Below the pieces are notes generated by a model. That model saw nothing but the letters and a program-made list of their open reading frames with translations, searched no databases and was not told the DNA's origin. Of a stretch of DNA of 64,000 nt, positions 21,010 through 32,130 are shown piece by piece (the first letter of the stretch is position 1; each line of letters opens with the position of its first letter). The translations under genes were made by a program, and so were the position numbers. This stretch comes from Pieris napi (taxonomy: Eukaryota; Arthropoda; Insecta; Lepidoptera; Pieridae): positions 7,400,501 through 7,464,500 of the forward strand of contig NC_062250.1 in assembly GCF_905475465.1 (NCBI RefSeq), in the 5' to 3' direction.

Positions 21010-21380
21010 CTTAGGCGTTGTCCTAATTGGCGAAGATCGCACGATGACACGATGCGGTCTCGTCGTGCGATGAGTTCAAACATACAGATTTCATCAGAGT
21101 GTCCTATTTGAACCTCGCAAGTAATCGTGCGAGCACATGAATGCTTTAATAACGATCGTACGATGCGTTTGATCGTGCGATCATGTAATCAAAGCAACAG
21201 ATCTCTTTTGAGTGTCCTAATCGGTTACTACGCGATGCGTCGACGCGCGAGGGGCGCGGACGATGGACATCGCGCGATCTATTAGGACACCTGTTAGGTC
21301 ATCGCACGACCACTTTGATCGTGAGATGAAAAACGCATCGCGCCATCGTACGATCGCTCCCAATTAGGACGCCGCCTTAG
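21010..21380. mobile_element. MITE with many ATCGTNCGAT-type palindromes
   Basis: The ends are imperfect inverted repeats: TTAGGCGTTGTCCTAATTGG on the left and the reverse complement of AAGGCGGCGTCCTAATTGGG on the right. The roughly 370 bp inside is far richer in CpG than its surroundings. It carries many copies or half-copies of GATCGTGCGAT, ATCGTACGAT and ATCGCACGA. The internal word GTGTCCTAAT or its complement recurs. No coding region, so this would be a non-autonomous DNA transposon with subterminal repeats. Confidence 0.65.
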
Positions 21381-21724
21381 ACTACTAGGCGTACACCACA
21401 GGCATCGCTACACTAATACATAATATTACGCAAATTCATCCAATGAATAATTTTCATTAGGTTTCCCCTTTGCGTGTTTATCTTGAACATATTGAAAGCA
21501 TGATTTCCATATCAATAAAATCTTGAGAGGAAATTAAGGCGTTTTGGTATTAATAACTCAATTTGTTTGAGTAATGTAAGCGTGTCAAGATTTATATTGA
21601 GTATAGGGATTAGAGGTACTTTATATACTGAAGCGGATTTTAATGTGGTTTATATCAATAAAAAATAATAATCTTAACCGTATGTAAATATTACTTACTA
21701 TTAACTACCTCGGTTTATATTCAC

Positions 21725-22443
21725 AACATTCGCAACCTGTGAAACCAGGAGGAAGAAGGTTCGTCTAATGTAAAGACCGTTCCTTTGAGTGTCCTGTGGC
21801 GACGAGAACAGACATCCTCCCTGAAGTACTCGCAAACTCCCACCCGTGGCACAACTGAATGTTTCAATTTGTACCGAAGGTAGGAGAGGAAGTATCAGCC
21901 GGGGAGGATATCTGAGTCTCTGTAAAAAAGAAGGCCGGCTTCGCAGTACCTAAATGTTAGTGGACAGCATGGATGTTGAAATTGTGCCCCCACACATGTG
22001 AAGTCCACGACGAGTGTAGAGGGGTGCCTTTGCTAATCTGCTCCATTGATAGACTAGTATTCTACTACATTAAGTAGGTAGGTGGTCGACTGGAAATAGC
22101 GCAGTGTTGCTCCCCCAACAATACAAAGGACAGACTCGGTGTTCGCCTCCGGGTGAACGTCTCGGTGGAGGACGGACGGACGACGGGGTGTTCTCCAAGC
22201 GAGCGCGTGTGGTACCCCTCTGGGGTAATCTCTGTATCTCCTGCATCGTCATATTTGTTGGAGGGGTATGGGCTCCGGGAATCTCCACGGGCACCACACG
22301 AAGCGAGAGTACAATAAGGTGGTTTATCTTCCATCACTTCACGCCGGTTTTATGTGATAGCGTGGTACTGCCCCGGTCGTGTCTGTCTATTTGGCTGAAG
22401 CCCAAATGCAGCATGGTACTTCCACCATTGATTGATTGATTTC
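21725..22443 (+). mobile_element. Probable LINE 3' region with (ATTG)n tail
   Basis: A roughly 700 bp block of high GC content stands out from AT-rich flanks. It includes CTGTGGCGACGAGAACAGAC and TTGGAGGGGTATGGGCTCC, and ends in GCCCAAATGCAGC...CCATTGATTGATTGATT, a short tetranucleotide tail. A sharp compositional edge plus a short-repeat tail suggests the 3' part of a non-LTR element. The overlapping frames inside (22065-22439) have no recognised motif. Confidence 0.4.
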
Positions 22444-22447
22444 CCTA

Positions 22448-22474
22448 GTGAAATAACCTGGTAGGTTATTTCAC
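22448..22474. repeat. 12 bp stem hairpin
   Basis: GTGAAATAACCT, then GGT, then AGGTTATTTCAC. This is a perfect inverted repeat just after the tail of the preceding element. Confidence 0.75.
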
Positions 22475-23254
22475 CATTGGGCGATGGGATCGCCACTTCC
22501 CGAATAGTAACTTTTTGTTTAGATTGTTTTTTTTATGATTAACTGTCCCAGTCGTAGGAATTAATTTAATCTAACCTTACTAGCTCGCCAATACGCAACT
22601 TTGCCGTTTTTGACCGTCGAGTTAGTTGTGAATGATGAGTTAGATTTATCGACAATTTTACCTCAACTGTTTGGATGACATTAAGTTATTTACGTATTCC
22701 CTGTAATTTTTCACTCACAAATGCTTTTGTCATCTAGATATTTATGTAAAATTGCATTAAAAGAGGGACAACAAGCGACTTTAATTCATAATGACAATTC
22801 AACTTGTATAATTGACTCTTCATCAACTCAAGTACCAAAAGTTTTCAACAAACAATGCATAAATAATTAAAAATAAGCTACTTTTTTACAAAGTTTCATT
22901 GAAACATTGACGGACTTTAATTTTGCTGTTCAATATCGGCTTATGGATTTATATACAAAATTAATTTACTTTTGGCTTTAAATATTATATATGTACCCAG
23001 TTTTCATAAAGATATGCTATAATATTAACATATCATTAGTCATGACGTCTTACATAATCTAAAGTCGGCACGGACGTCGTGGTTTACTCACGCGAGCTTC
23101 ACTATTCAGTCAGCATCTAAAATTTTTGTTTCTTTATAAGCTTAAGGTAAATTCTATAAAAACTAAATATTACATTTGTGTTTTCAGACTGAGTTTGCTG
23201 ACTGATCTTTTATCATTATAGTCATATTATTCAATAATATTTTTATATAACTCG

Positions 23255-23490
23255 CTAATCTTTATATATATAATTCTTCTGTGAGTGTGTATGTCACTGA
23301 ACTTCTCTCAAACGACTGGACCGATTTTGATGAAATTTTTTGTGTGTGTTCAAGGGGATCTGGGAATGGTTTAGATTCACAAATCAGCCCGCCAGACGGC
23401 GCTGCCGTCGGTACTTTCATACTTTGCTTTACTAATTGCTTGAAATATCATGCAGGACAACGTCTGTCGGGTCCACTTGTGCACTATATA
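23255..23490 (+). mobile_element. Helitron-like element, family C (3' end decayed)
   Basis: The start TCTTTATATATATAATTCTT is followed by CGACTGGACCGATTTTGATG, the same layout as the family A opening. The 3' part GGACAACGTCTGTCGGGTCC resembles the hairpin that precedes CTAG in intact copies, but CTAG itself is missing. It includes AGACGGCGCTGCCGTC. Confidence 0.6.
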
Positions 23491-24831
23491 AATCTACAGT
23501 TATTTCTTCTGAAGATTTACCAAGCCAAGTAACCAATTAGCTAGTTTTGCCTAATCTACAGAGGCGATAAGTTTAGTAAAGACTGATGAAGTACAAACAA
23601 TTATTTAGTTTCATTACTTTATTATTTCAATGAAAATTATTTTAATCTGAATTTAGACAGAAATTCCTAATAAATCAGCAAAAGTTTTAGCTTACAACAT
23701 CTTGAGAATTCGAGACGTCTTGAGCGAATTCAACTATTGTTGTAGTTGGAATTGTGGAAACACTGACCTTTATCAACTGTAGCGAAAAATACTTCCTCGG
23801 TCTAGTAGTTTTCTTCTTATTCATCTTATTTATGAACTTAAGATATTGAATATGGAATTGAATACATATTTTAGGTTTTCAAATTCCAAAATAAATATAA
23901 TATGGCGACGACTATCCCTGCTGCTATGGTCGATAAATTAAATGGGCTATTTGACAGTATGGAGTAAAATAACTAGTAAATAATTATTTATTTATTTAAA
24001 AAATCTATAATTGAAATATGAGTTTTTATACGTCTGTCACGTTACCCAACACGGTCACAGATTACTTAAATCGACGATGATGTACCATAGTGAATAACAT
24101 TTCTTCGCCAATCTAATCCTTATAATATTTTGGAGTTTAATTTCGATGGAGACTGTTTTTGATCGAACAATAATATATTATGTGTATTTTAACGTTTTAC
24201 GTTAGACGTTTATTAACGTGTTTACAAGCTTGGTACGTTACAGGGACCGTTGCGACAAAGCGTTTTACGGCTTCTTTAAATTAACAAAGTGTAATCAAAG
24301 TTTTTAAAGCTGATACTTATTAAAAAAAATGTGTTAATTCTTTAGTAATAAATAATCTGAAATTGTTTTTAAAATCTTGTCAAATACCCTATTATCATAA
24401 CTCAACAAGAAATCCTACCCCACTGGTCGTATAAGCTTAATAATTACGTCGTTCTCGCAATCATCCAGTTGATGACGTAACACTTGACTCTTGACGTACC
24501 CTTCAAAGTCTTAAGTACCCACATTATATAAATGCTTATGCAATTAAGTTCTTGTTCGTAATATTAACTTGCGGCAATCACTGACTTTGTTTGCGTGCAT
24601 TATGAATTATATAATCTCTCAACGACACTAATATAACTGCACCGGTACTTTGGAAATCAAAATAACCTTAGCGACTTTAATGTAAGTTTTTGTACTGCAC
24701 GATCTATTAGATATGTGAAGGAAGGATGGTGAACAGTTCCACCAACCTAAAGAGAGGATCCTTGTCCGGTCTCAACCAGTGACCGGCCCAAAGGCCCCAG
24801 TGGCTAAGCTTCAGAAGTTGTGTATATTATC
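23491..24831. other. Unannotated AT-rich stretch
   Basis: No gene or bounded element recognised. Confidence 0.4.
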
Positions 24832-25153
24832 GTTAAGGGTGAGTAAACATTAGGCGCTCGGCGTTGCGTTAGGCGCGCGCTGGTAGCGTACATACAGCGC
24901 GCTTAGCACGGCGTTAAGTCGATAAGTCTGTATCAAAGTGCTCGGTCTCCATTTTGGTGAATTGCGTCCACTGTACACGAAAGCGCGCGTTCAAATGTAC
25001 CACAAAATGGCGGCTCATGTATCTCGAAGCGCGCGGCTAACGCCCTCCCAACGCGCGCTTGCGTGAGTACACCTAGATAAGAACTACTGGTTCTCAAAAA
25101 GCGGGTTACTAAAGCACGCGCTTCAAAACGCCTAATGTGTATTCGCTCTAAAG
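24832..25153. mobile_element. MITE rich in GCGCGC words
   Basis: The imperfect terminal inverted repeats read GTTAAGGGTGAGTAAACATT on the left; on the right the reverse complement reads CTTTAGAGCGAATACACATT. Both continue with AGGCG. The interior has at least six GCGCGC-type subterminal words (for example GGCGCGCGCTGG, AAGCGCGCG, AACGCGCGCTTG) and no coding frame. GC content is far above the flanks. Confidence 0.6.
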
Positions 25154-26796
25154 CGGTCGGAACAACTTTGTTAGCGCGTTTCAGGGTATGACGTCATCGC
25201 AGTGATTGTAGTCGAAGAATGTAGGTGTCGCTACAGATATATGAGATAATTCATATAAAAAATTTGTCATCGGTATCGCTTATAGAGAACCGAGCCTGAT
25301 TTGGAAGTCCACGGCGTTATAACTATGAAATAGATTTGTGATAGATAGATAGGAAATATGGAAATTCAATTCTAAAAAAAGTATTTTTGTAAAGAAAAAC
25401 TGTTCCTGTCTAAGAAATATTTCATGATTTTTGTCTTTTTAGAAAAATAATTTTTCACTAGAGTTAAGTTCAGAGGCGGTTGTTAAAAGAAATGAAACTC
25501 TTTGTTTGAAGCTGGGTATCAACTGCCTTTAATCGTTTAGAACATGAGCTTATAACTAATATAAAATTTGGATTTTATATTAGGGTTGCGACCAAAAAAC
25601 TAACTTGACTTATTTAAGGGTTCTTAAATCTAAGTGACACTTCAATATAAGTGAAGTCGACCTGTTGGACATTATCGGTAACGAGAATGTTATATTACAA
25701 TTTATGCAAGTATGAAAAACTAAAGGGCACATTTATTACTAAACTGACGTATAACAATTTATTGGCTACAAGTATAAGTTGATGTTAGTAACATTTGGTT
25801 TGCGCTTCTAATAATAATAATAAAAGTTAAAATTCTGTTTGATATGAATCAACTCAAATACGACTGAAAACGATTTTTATATTGTTTATGCTTCATTCGA
25901 AAATATTTAAAATAAAGTCCCAGTCAAGTAGAGACTGAGTGATAGTTCCTAATGTGTATTGCATATTGAAATATTAACTTACGTACCGAATATATATTTA
26001 TTCTGTAACGTGACCTATTATTGACTCTATACTCTGTCATATCCGATCCTCAGATCTCGTGATTGAACTGAACAAGCTCTTCTAATTGCTAGTAGCTACA
26101 TTGCTAATAGATTGATTGGTATTTCATTAAATCCTGAAAGGTATACGCTATAGATTTAGTTATTTTTGATATATGGCTTCTTGTCGTCACTTAAGTTTGT
26201 ATATGTTCCTTTAAGTTACTGCGAATAGAATAAGTTGTCACTGATGGTTAAATAAGAAGATGTGTGCCCTGCTAGTGAAGAAGAAAAATCGACGTTTGTA
26301 AGGCTCTGATCGTCTTTCTAAAGAAAATTAACATAGAATTCAATGCAATGTTGAAGGGTTTTAGGGTTACGGGATTACATACAAATAAATTAATTACCCG
26401 AAGAACTGTGTACTAAGAGTTCCAAGGGTGAGTTAACTAAGGGAAAAGTGTTTTTGTAGCAAAAATACTTTTAAGTTTTATACTTATATTATAAAAATGT
26501 CTAATATATTAACTATATACAATCGTTTGTACGTTATAATAGGCCATACGTGTTTGTACTACAAGAAACCACTACTCCAATTATCCTAACACAGTAAACA
26601 CTCGAGCACCTGTGATGGTGTAATTTTCAAGTCGATTGGTTTTACGAGCCATTCTGTGATATTGCCCGATATCCTCAGAGTGGACGCATAAATTTAACTC
26701 TAAGATAGGTCTTGAATAGATCTTGATTCAATATTATCATAAAACGTACTGTACAGTTGCAATGTAAATATCCGGCATAATGTCATTTGCAAACCA
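25154..26796. other. Unannotated stretch
   Basis: No gene or element recognised. The composition is ordinary AT-rich DNA. Confidence 0.4.
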
Positions 26797-27058
26797 TGAC
26801 GACTCATTGGTCTAGTGGTTAGTACCCCTGACTGCGAATCCATGGGTCCCGGGTTCGATCCCCGGCTGAGACGAACATCGATGTGATGAGCATTCGGTGT
26901 TGAGCTTAGGTCTTGGGTGTTTAAATATGTATTTATATGTCTATCTATCTATAATATGTATGTATATCCGTTGCCTAGTACCCATGTACCCAACACAAGC
27001 TTCACCAGCTTAGCATGGGACTAGGTCAATTGGTGTGAATTGTCTAAAAAAAAAAAAA
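26797..27058 (+). mobile_element. tRNA-derived SINE, second family
   Basis: Near-full-length copy of the family at 10387-10642. Box A TCTAGTGGTTAGT and box B GGGTTCGATCC lie in the head, followed by CATCGATGTGATGAGCAT, a (TCTA)n-like stretch, and a terminal run of A at about 27046-27057. AAACCA on both sides may be the target duplication, but the A-run makes this uncertain. Confidence 0.82.
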
Positions 27059-27431
27059 CCACTGGTGAAATCTATGGCCATTCGTGTAGTGATAAATATG
27101 GGGTGAGAAGAGTCATACTTCGTAGATTTTTGAAATGATTCAAATTGAATGGTGAAAGCACTGGTTCATGTATGAAATGGAATCAACGGAAGGCCATTTC
27201 ATGCTATATATATTCCGAGGTATACGCAGAAGATCAATGATTGATGCTATTATGGATTCGCCTGCATATCTACAAACTATTCATACATATTAAAAGGGTA
27301 GCGCATCATTCATTTATAAGTGCACTTGATTCATGATTGTCCCGTCGTTCCAGAGTTTTATTTATAAGTCTAGACATGCATAAAATAAAAACCGATTCCA
27401 CATATTTAGTTACAGCTTTATTTTTTTATTA

Positions 27432-27753
27432 TCTAATATATAAAATTCTCGTGTCACAGTTTTCGTTGCCATACTCCTCCGAAACGGCTTGACCGATTCT
27501 CATGAAATTTTGTGTGCATATTGGGTTTAACTGAGAATCGGACAACATCTATTTTTCATCCCCCTAAATGTTAAGGGTAGTCCACCCCTAAATATATATT
27601 TTTTATTTTTAGATATTTTTTTTTTGTTTATTTTTTTATGATACAGCATTAAAAAATACATACAACCCCTAACTTTCATCCCTCTACGATCAACCCCTAT
27701 TTTTTTACTATACATGATATACATGGCAAAACGACGTTTGCACGGTCAGCTAG
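27432..27753 (+). mobile_element. Helitron-like element, family A, copy 1
   Basis: The 5' end is TCTAATATATAAAATTCTCG. It continues CCGAAACGGCTTGACCGATT, CACCCCTAAATATATAT and ACATGGCAAAACGACGTTTG, and ends CAGCTAG. Start TC, end CTAG and no terminal inverted repeats fit a non-autonomous Helitron like the lepidopteran Lep1 type. Its last base abuts the 5' end of copy 2. Confidence 0.8.
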
Positions 27754-28069
27754 TCTAATATATAAAATTCTCGTGTCGCGGTGTTTGTGGTTAAACTCCT
27801 CCGAAACGGCTTGACCGATTCTCATGAAATTTTGTGTGCATATTGGGTTTAACTGAGAATCGGACAACATCTATTTTTCATTCCCCTAAATGTTAAGGGT
27901 AGTCCACCCCTATTTTTTTATTTTTAGATATTTTTTTTTATTTTTATTTTTTTATGATACAGCATTAAAAAATACATACAACCCATAATTTTCACCCCTC
28001 TACGATCAACCCCTATTTTTTTATTATAAATGATAAACATGGCAAAACGACGTTTGCCGGATCAGCTAG
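27754..28069 (+). mobile_element. Helitron-like element, family A, copy 2
   Basis: It has the same start and end as copy 1 and begins at the very next base. It differs from copy 1 at scattered positions (for example GTGTCGCGGTGTTTGTGG near the start). The 3' end is GTTTGCCGGATCAGCTAG, where copy 1 has GTTTGCACGGTCAGCTAG. Confidence 0.82.
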
Positions 28070-28074
28070 TAAAA

Positions 28075-28190
28075 TATAAAGTTACAACCTTTTAGGTTTA
28101 GGCCACTGGTTTTTGTATGTTTCTAAATTATTATTTTTCGCCAGTAGGTGATCAGCCTTCTGTGCCTGATACACGCCGTCGATTTTTCGT
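28075..28190 (-). mobile_element. Fragment of the first SINE family
   Basis: TAGGTGATCAGCCTTCTGTG and CTGATACACGCCGTCGA are the inverted, mutated form of the SINE body seen at 9680-9720. The head is missing; the MITE at 28192 begins where it stops. Confidence 0.55.
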
Positions 28191-28191
28191 C

Positions 28192-28707
28192 TAAGGCCCT
28201 TTCTGCACTGCTCCGGTCCGGCGTCGGAAGCCGGAATGAGTCATTAAAAAAATATCGGAAAGCCGGATTGCGCTTCTCCACTATATCCGATCCGACAATA
28301 ACCGATACTTGTATATTTATTATTTATCATGCAACACTGATATTAACTAAAACGCATATACTTTATTTTATTAATAAAACGTTCTAAATTCTGAATATTT
28401 TATTGCCTGGCTAGTTTATTACTTTTTTTATATTGTCTATCTTGAAATATTATAATCTACTTAATAAATAGTTCACTAATACTTTATGATATAATATAAC
28501 TATAAATAAATAAACCTATGTATAGCAATTTATAACCTCTTGGATATACTTGGACCGATAAAACACCGCGTTCCGATCTAGCAAGTTATCGGATCGTTAA
28601 AAACCGGATGCCGGAGTAGTGGAGAAGCACGTAAGTACTGTTGTGAGTTTCTAAATCGGATCGGTAATTAACGTTTGCCGGACCGGAGCAGTGGAGAAAC
28701 GGCCTTA
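28192..28707. mobile_element. MITE with CTCCGGTCCGG terminal repeats
   Basis: The left end TAAGGCCCTTTCTGCACTGC matches the reverse complement of the right end (TAAGGCCGTTTCTCCACTGC). Both continue with TCCGGTCCGGC. Inner copies of GGAGAAGC/GCTTCTCCACT and CCGATCCGA or its complement repeat the terminal words. The middle is AT-rich. No transposase frame; non-autonomous DNA element of about 516 bp. Confidence 0.75.
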
Positions 28708-28902
28708 GGCCGATGGTTAAATGGCCACATGAGAAAAATCCATTGGTACCTAGACGTGAATCGACCAATTTCTCAGGGTTGAGAGACCAACACCAACACT
28801 GATCTCATATAGCTGTTACTAACAATAATATTATAGAGGCTAGCAGAATATTGGCTTACTGAATTGTAAAGCTAATAAGTTAGTCATACTTTTTTACAGT
28901 TT

Positions 28903-29230
28903 GTATATGTCACCGTAAAATTGTAAACACCGTTAGATTGTAATATATCTCGCGAGATTGTAAACTGTCGAAAGATTGTGAACCTCAACGAACTGCTTAC
29001 AATTTAAGGTATTATTATTCGGTAGTTATATGAAATTGTTGAGAAGTAAAATTAATCTGTAATTGACCAAAGAAGTTTGATTGATAACTAAGTTAGTGTA
29101 CTACAATCTACCGAATAATAATACGTTAAATTGTTAGCAGTACGCTGAGGTTCACAATCTTTCGACAGTTTATAATCTCACGAGATAGATTACAATCTAA
29201 CGGTTTTTACAATTTTACGTTAACATATAC
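28903..29230. mobile_element. Fold-back MITE with 123 bp arms
   Basis: The left arm (28903-29025) and right arm (29108-29230) are reverse complements with few mismatches, enclosing about 82 bp. Each arm contains near-repeats of GATTGTAA or GATTGTGA every 17-20 bp, plus CTCGCGAGATTGTAAACTG and TATTATTATTCGGTAG. Arms take up three quarters of the element. Confidence 0.85.
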
Positions 29231-30139
29231 GTACATCTAACTACATAACTGATATTACTACTGTTACCTTAAAAAACTTCAATAATTATTCTCTTTAATT
29301 AAATTCAGTATTAGCAAATACTTACACGGTTATCCATGGGAAGCATAAAAAAACTGTACTTTTTAATGCATTTATTCAAACAAAAATTTGAGTAAACTTA
29401 ATTAACATGTTTACACATTTAAATGTTCTAATTATTTCGTAATATACATTATATTAATAAACTAAATGATAATGTAAATTAAATTTAATTGGTGTTCTCA
29501 CTGTATCAATTTTATTTCACCTCTTTACTTTAAATTTCATTTATAATTTTCCAACTGCTCATTAGTAGTCAGCTAAATACAATTATTAAAATCTATTATT
29601 AATTGAATAAAGCATAGTTTTAGCTGGAAATATGATCGAAGTATAATTGTGTTCATTAATTTTGTTAGTAGTTAGTGCATTTACGTTAATTCTGCGTCAC
29701 AGCGGTGTACCAATTATGCAGGTTATAAAATATTATTGGATAAAGATGATTAATATATTTACAGTAATAATTTAAATTTAGTTTATTTATTACATATAAC
29801 GTATCTCTAAGCTTAGTGTAATATGGGGTAGTGAAAATTTAATTCAAATTTCGAATTTACATATTTTTCACATTGAGGGTAGACGAAATAGTTCTAGTAT
29901 AACACTTACGGTCAGATGTGTCATACATCCAATGTGAGCATACCAATAGAAGGATACGACTAGTGTATATGATCTGGAATTGAAAGTATAACAGGAGTAT
30001 AATTATGAAAGCCTTAAGTTCACTTCTTTCACGTCTTTTCGTATCTTCTGATGCCAAAATGGTGCCAAAATGGTGGCAAATGAAATTGCGCTTGGCTAAC
30101 GTCTCCGGAGTTATGAAAGCTGTTTTAAGTTTCTAATAA
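29231..30139. other. Unannotated AT-rich stretch
   Basis: No gene or bounded element recognised. Confidence 0.4.
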
Positions 30140-30790
30140 AAAAAACGAATCTTCACTTGCTTCGGACCTGACTTACTTCTCTCGCTTCATCTATTTTAAT
30201 GACATTCACCATGCATGACCGATTAAAGGTACTTTTAACTTGTCCCTTCTCTAGTATCTCCTGAATTTGGCTTAGGAATATATACGACAAAGCCTACTGA
30301 ACCTGACCATCCACGGTTGCCTTATATATTATATATGTTAACCGTTTCTCTTCTATATGACCAATCCACCTAAGCATTCCTTTTCATATCCTTGTCACCA
30401 CGGCCTCTTGTAACCCAAACTGGTCAAATATTACTATTACTTATCTACTTACTACCAGACATACTTCTTAACTTAATTTCCACGGAAGTTATTCTACTTT
30501 CATTCATTCTCTCCACTTTAATTCCCACCCAACAATCACTACCGTATCGTCGGAATAAGCACTTCCCTATGTACGATCGGTTGAGCCTCGTTTGAGATTT
30601 CTTGGCTATACATTAAGGAAAGTCTCGTCTTTCTATATTATCGTCATACTTTCTATCCTACATCTAAACATACATCCAAAGTACACAAACTTATATACTT
30701 GTTCCACTTTTGAACCATCTATCTGAATATCACATACCGTCCTATTGACACCTCTTTCGAATGCCATACCTACGTTTTCATTATTGTATA
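30140..30790 (-). pseudogene. Degenerate LINE ORF2 (reverse transcriptase C-terminal region)
   Basis: The minus strand reads VNRTVCDIQIDGSKVEQVYK followed by FVYFGCMF, the LINE signature VxQVxxFxYLG. Some 330 bp later it reads KGMLRWIGHIEEKRLT, the conserved MLRWxGHxxR region. Stops and length changes lie between. The same family, more decayed, occurs at 57440-57790. This is part of a long-dead non-LTR retrotransposon. The + strand frame at 30392 is only a shadow. Confidence 0.7.
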
Positions 30791-31288
30791 AATATTACTA
30801 CAAGCGACCTTTATTAAGGTGATCTTGCAATACCGGTGCGGTATTATCCGTATTAATTCGGAAGTAGTGTGACTATAAACACTGTGTGTAATATAAACTT
30901 CCTCTATAACACACAAATGATATTCCAATTACAACCAGTATTTCTTAAAATTAGCGCGTTTAAACTCGTCAGCTTTATAATATTAGTATACGTTTTATTG
31001 TAAGCCTAATAACCAACTAGTCGATTAATTTGTTGGTTATAAACGTTAAACGTTGATGCATAATCAAGTGTTTTGAGATAGGAAGCAATCTGGGTTAGTT
31101 ATATTAGACGCCGCGAACTCAGTAATGCGCGTATTAGCTTTTGACTATACTTGAGCTTTTTGTTTAAATCCAAGGTTTAAACGGCCACATACTTAGGAAA
31201 TATACATAGATTGATTCTTCTTGTATATTCTATTTTTTAATCATTATAGAATGCTAAGTATTAAAAAAATAGGGTGCGTGTACTTATC

Positions 31289-31595
31289 TACGCGCGTAAG
31301 AAGTTATACTTCTTTGGCATTATTAAAAATAGTTTTTGATTGCACGCAAAAAATTAATTACAATTAAATAATCAAAGACTGGAAAAGGAGTCATTATAGT
31401 CAATAAAGTTAGTTATCATTTGAAAAATTAAATTAATAAATTATTATTATTATTCTCTTACATTAAGTGTAACATAAATTCTATTATTATTCCGTGGGCA
31501 ACTTCATTCTGTTAATTTTGTGTCACGGTGCGCGCGCATCGTAAAATTTCACTCTCATCAATTTTTCATAACGCGCCTAAAGAAGTATAACTTCA
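31289..31595. repeat. Paired GAAGTWTAWACTTC motifs (possible MITE)
   Basis: ACGCGCGTAAGAAGTTATAC on the left and ACGCGCCTAAAGAAGTATAA on the right share a CG-rich lead and a near-palindromic GAAGTNTANACTTC core about 280 bp apart. These may be ends of one element or two copies of a short repeat. Confidence 0.35.
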
Positions 31596-31903
31596 AAAAC
31601 TTAGTCTATTATTTGGCCATTTTTTTCTTAACTGAATTGTTTTAGTGTAAATAATTTGTAGAACATAGCAAAGTGTTCTTTGTATGAAAAGACAAGAGGC
31701 AATTTATTTCTCAAAAACCGGAAGAATGCTTGTCACGAGGAGACAAGGTATTCACAAAGAAGGTGAATGTTTATAAGAACAAAATATGTATAGTTTTTGA
31801 AGTCAGCTTAAATTAAATCTGCCTCTTGAACTCTGAACCTTGTCAACGCACATATAGCCTCATGCTGAGCTCTATTCCCGACGATACAATTATTATTTCT
31901 AGC

Positions 31904-32087
31904 AGCCCTGCGATTCTGTAACTCACTATTCGAACTCACACAGCGGTTTTCGCATCGGCGGTCGCTCTCAAATCAGTCGTGAAGCAGTCATTTTATGATT
32001 TGGCATTCTGAAAAGGTGGGAGCTTATAGTCTATTGTTTATCATTCTGATTTAAGAGCGAGCGAGTGAGTTACAGAATCGCAAGGCT
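31904..32087. mobile_element. Short MITE with 24 bp terminal repeats
   Basis: AGCCCTGCGATTCTGTAACT and the following CACT recur as AGTGAGTTACAGAATCGC plus AAGGCT at the right end, with one mismatch. The element is 184 bp and non-coding. A lone end is at 2455-2477. Confidence 0.75.
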
Positions 32088-32130
32088 GGCATAGAAACTG
32101 ATCACCCACTTACCTATTAAATCAGTATTT
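32088..32130 (+). mobile_element. Fragment of the first SINE family
   Basis: GGCATAGAAACTGATCACCC and ACTTACCTATTAAAT match the body of the SINE at 9521-9792 directly after the MITE, which may have inserted into the SINE. Confidence 0.5.

Noticed and set aside
22065..22439. Three overlapping frames in a GC-rich block
   Set aside because: They lie in several frames of both strands of one repeat-like block and show no domain; the block ends in a short-repeat tail like a LINE 3' end.
31300..31316. GAAGTTATACTTC as a loxP-like recombinase site
   Set aside because: Only part of a loxP arm is similar, there is no 8 bp spacer with a second arm, and the motif fits a repeated element end better.
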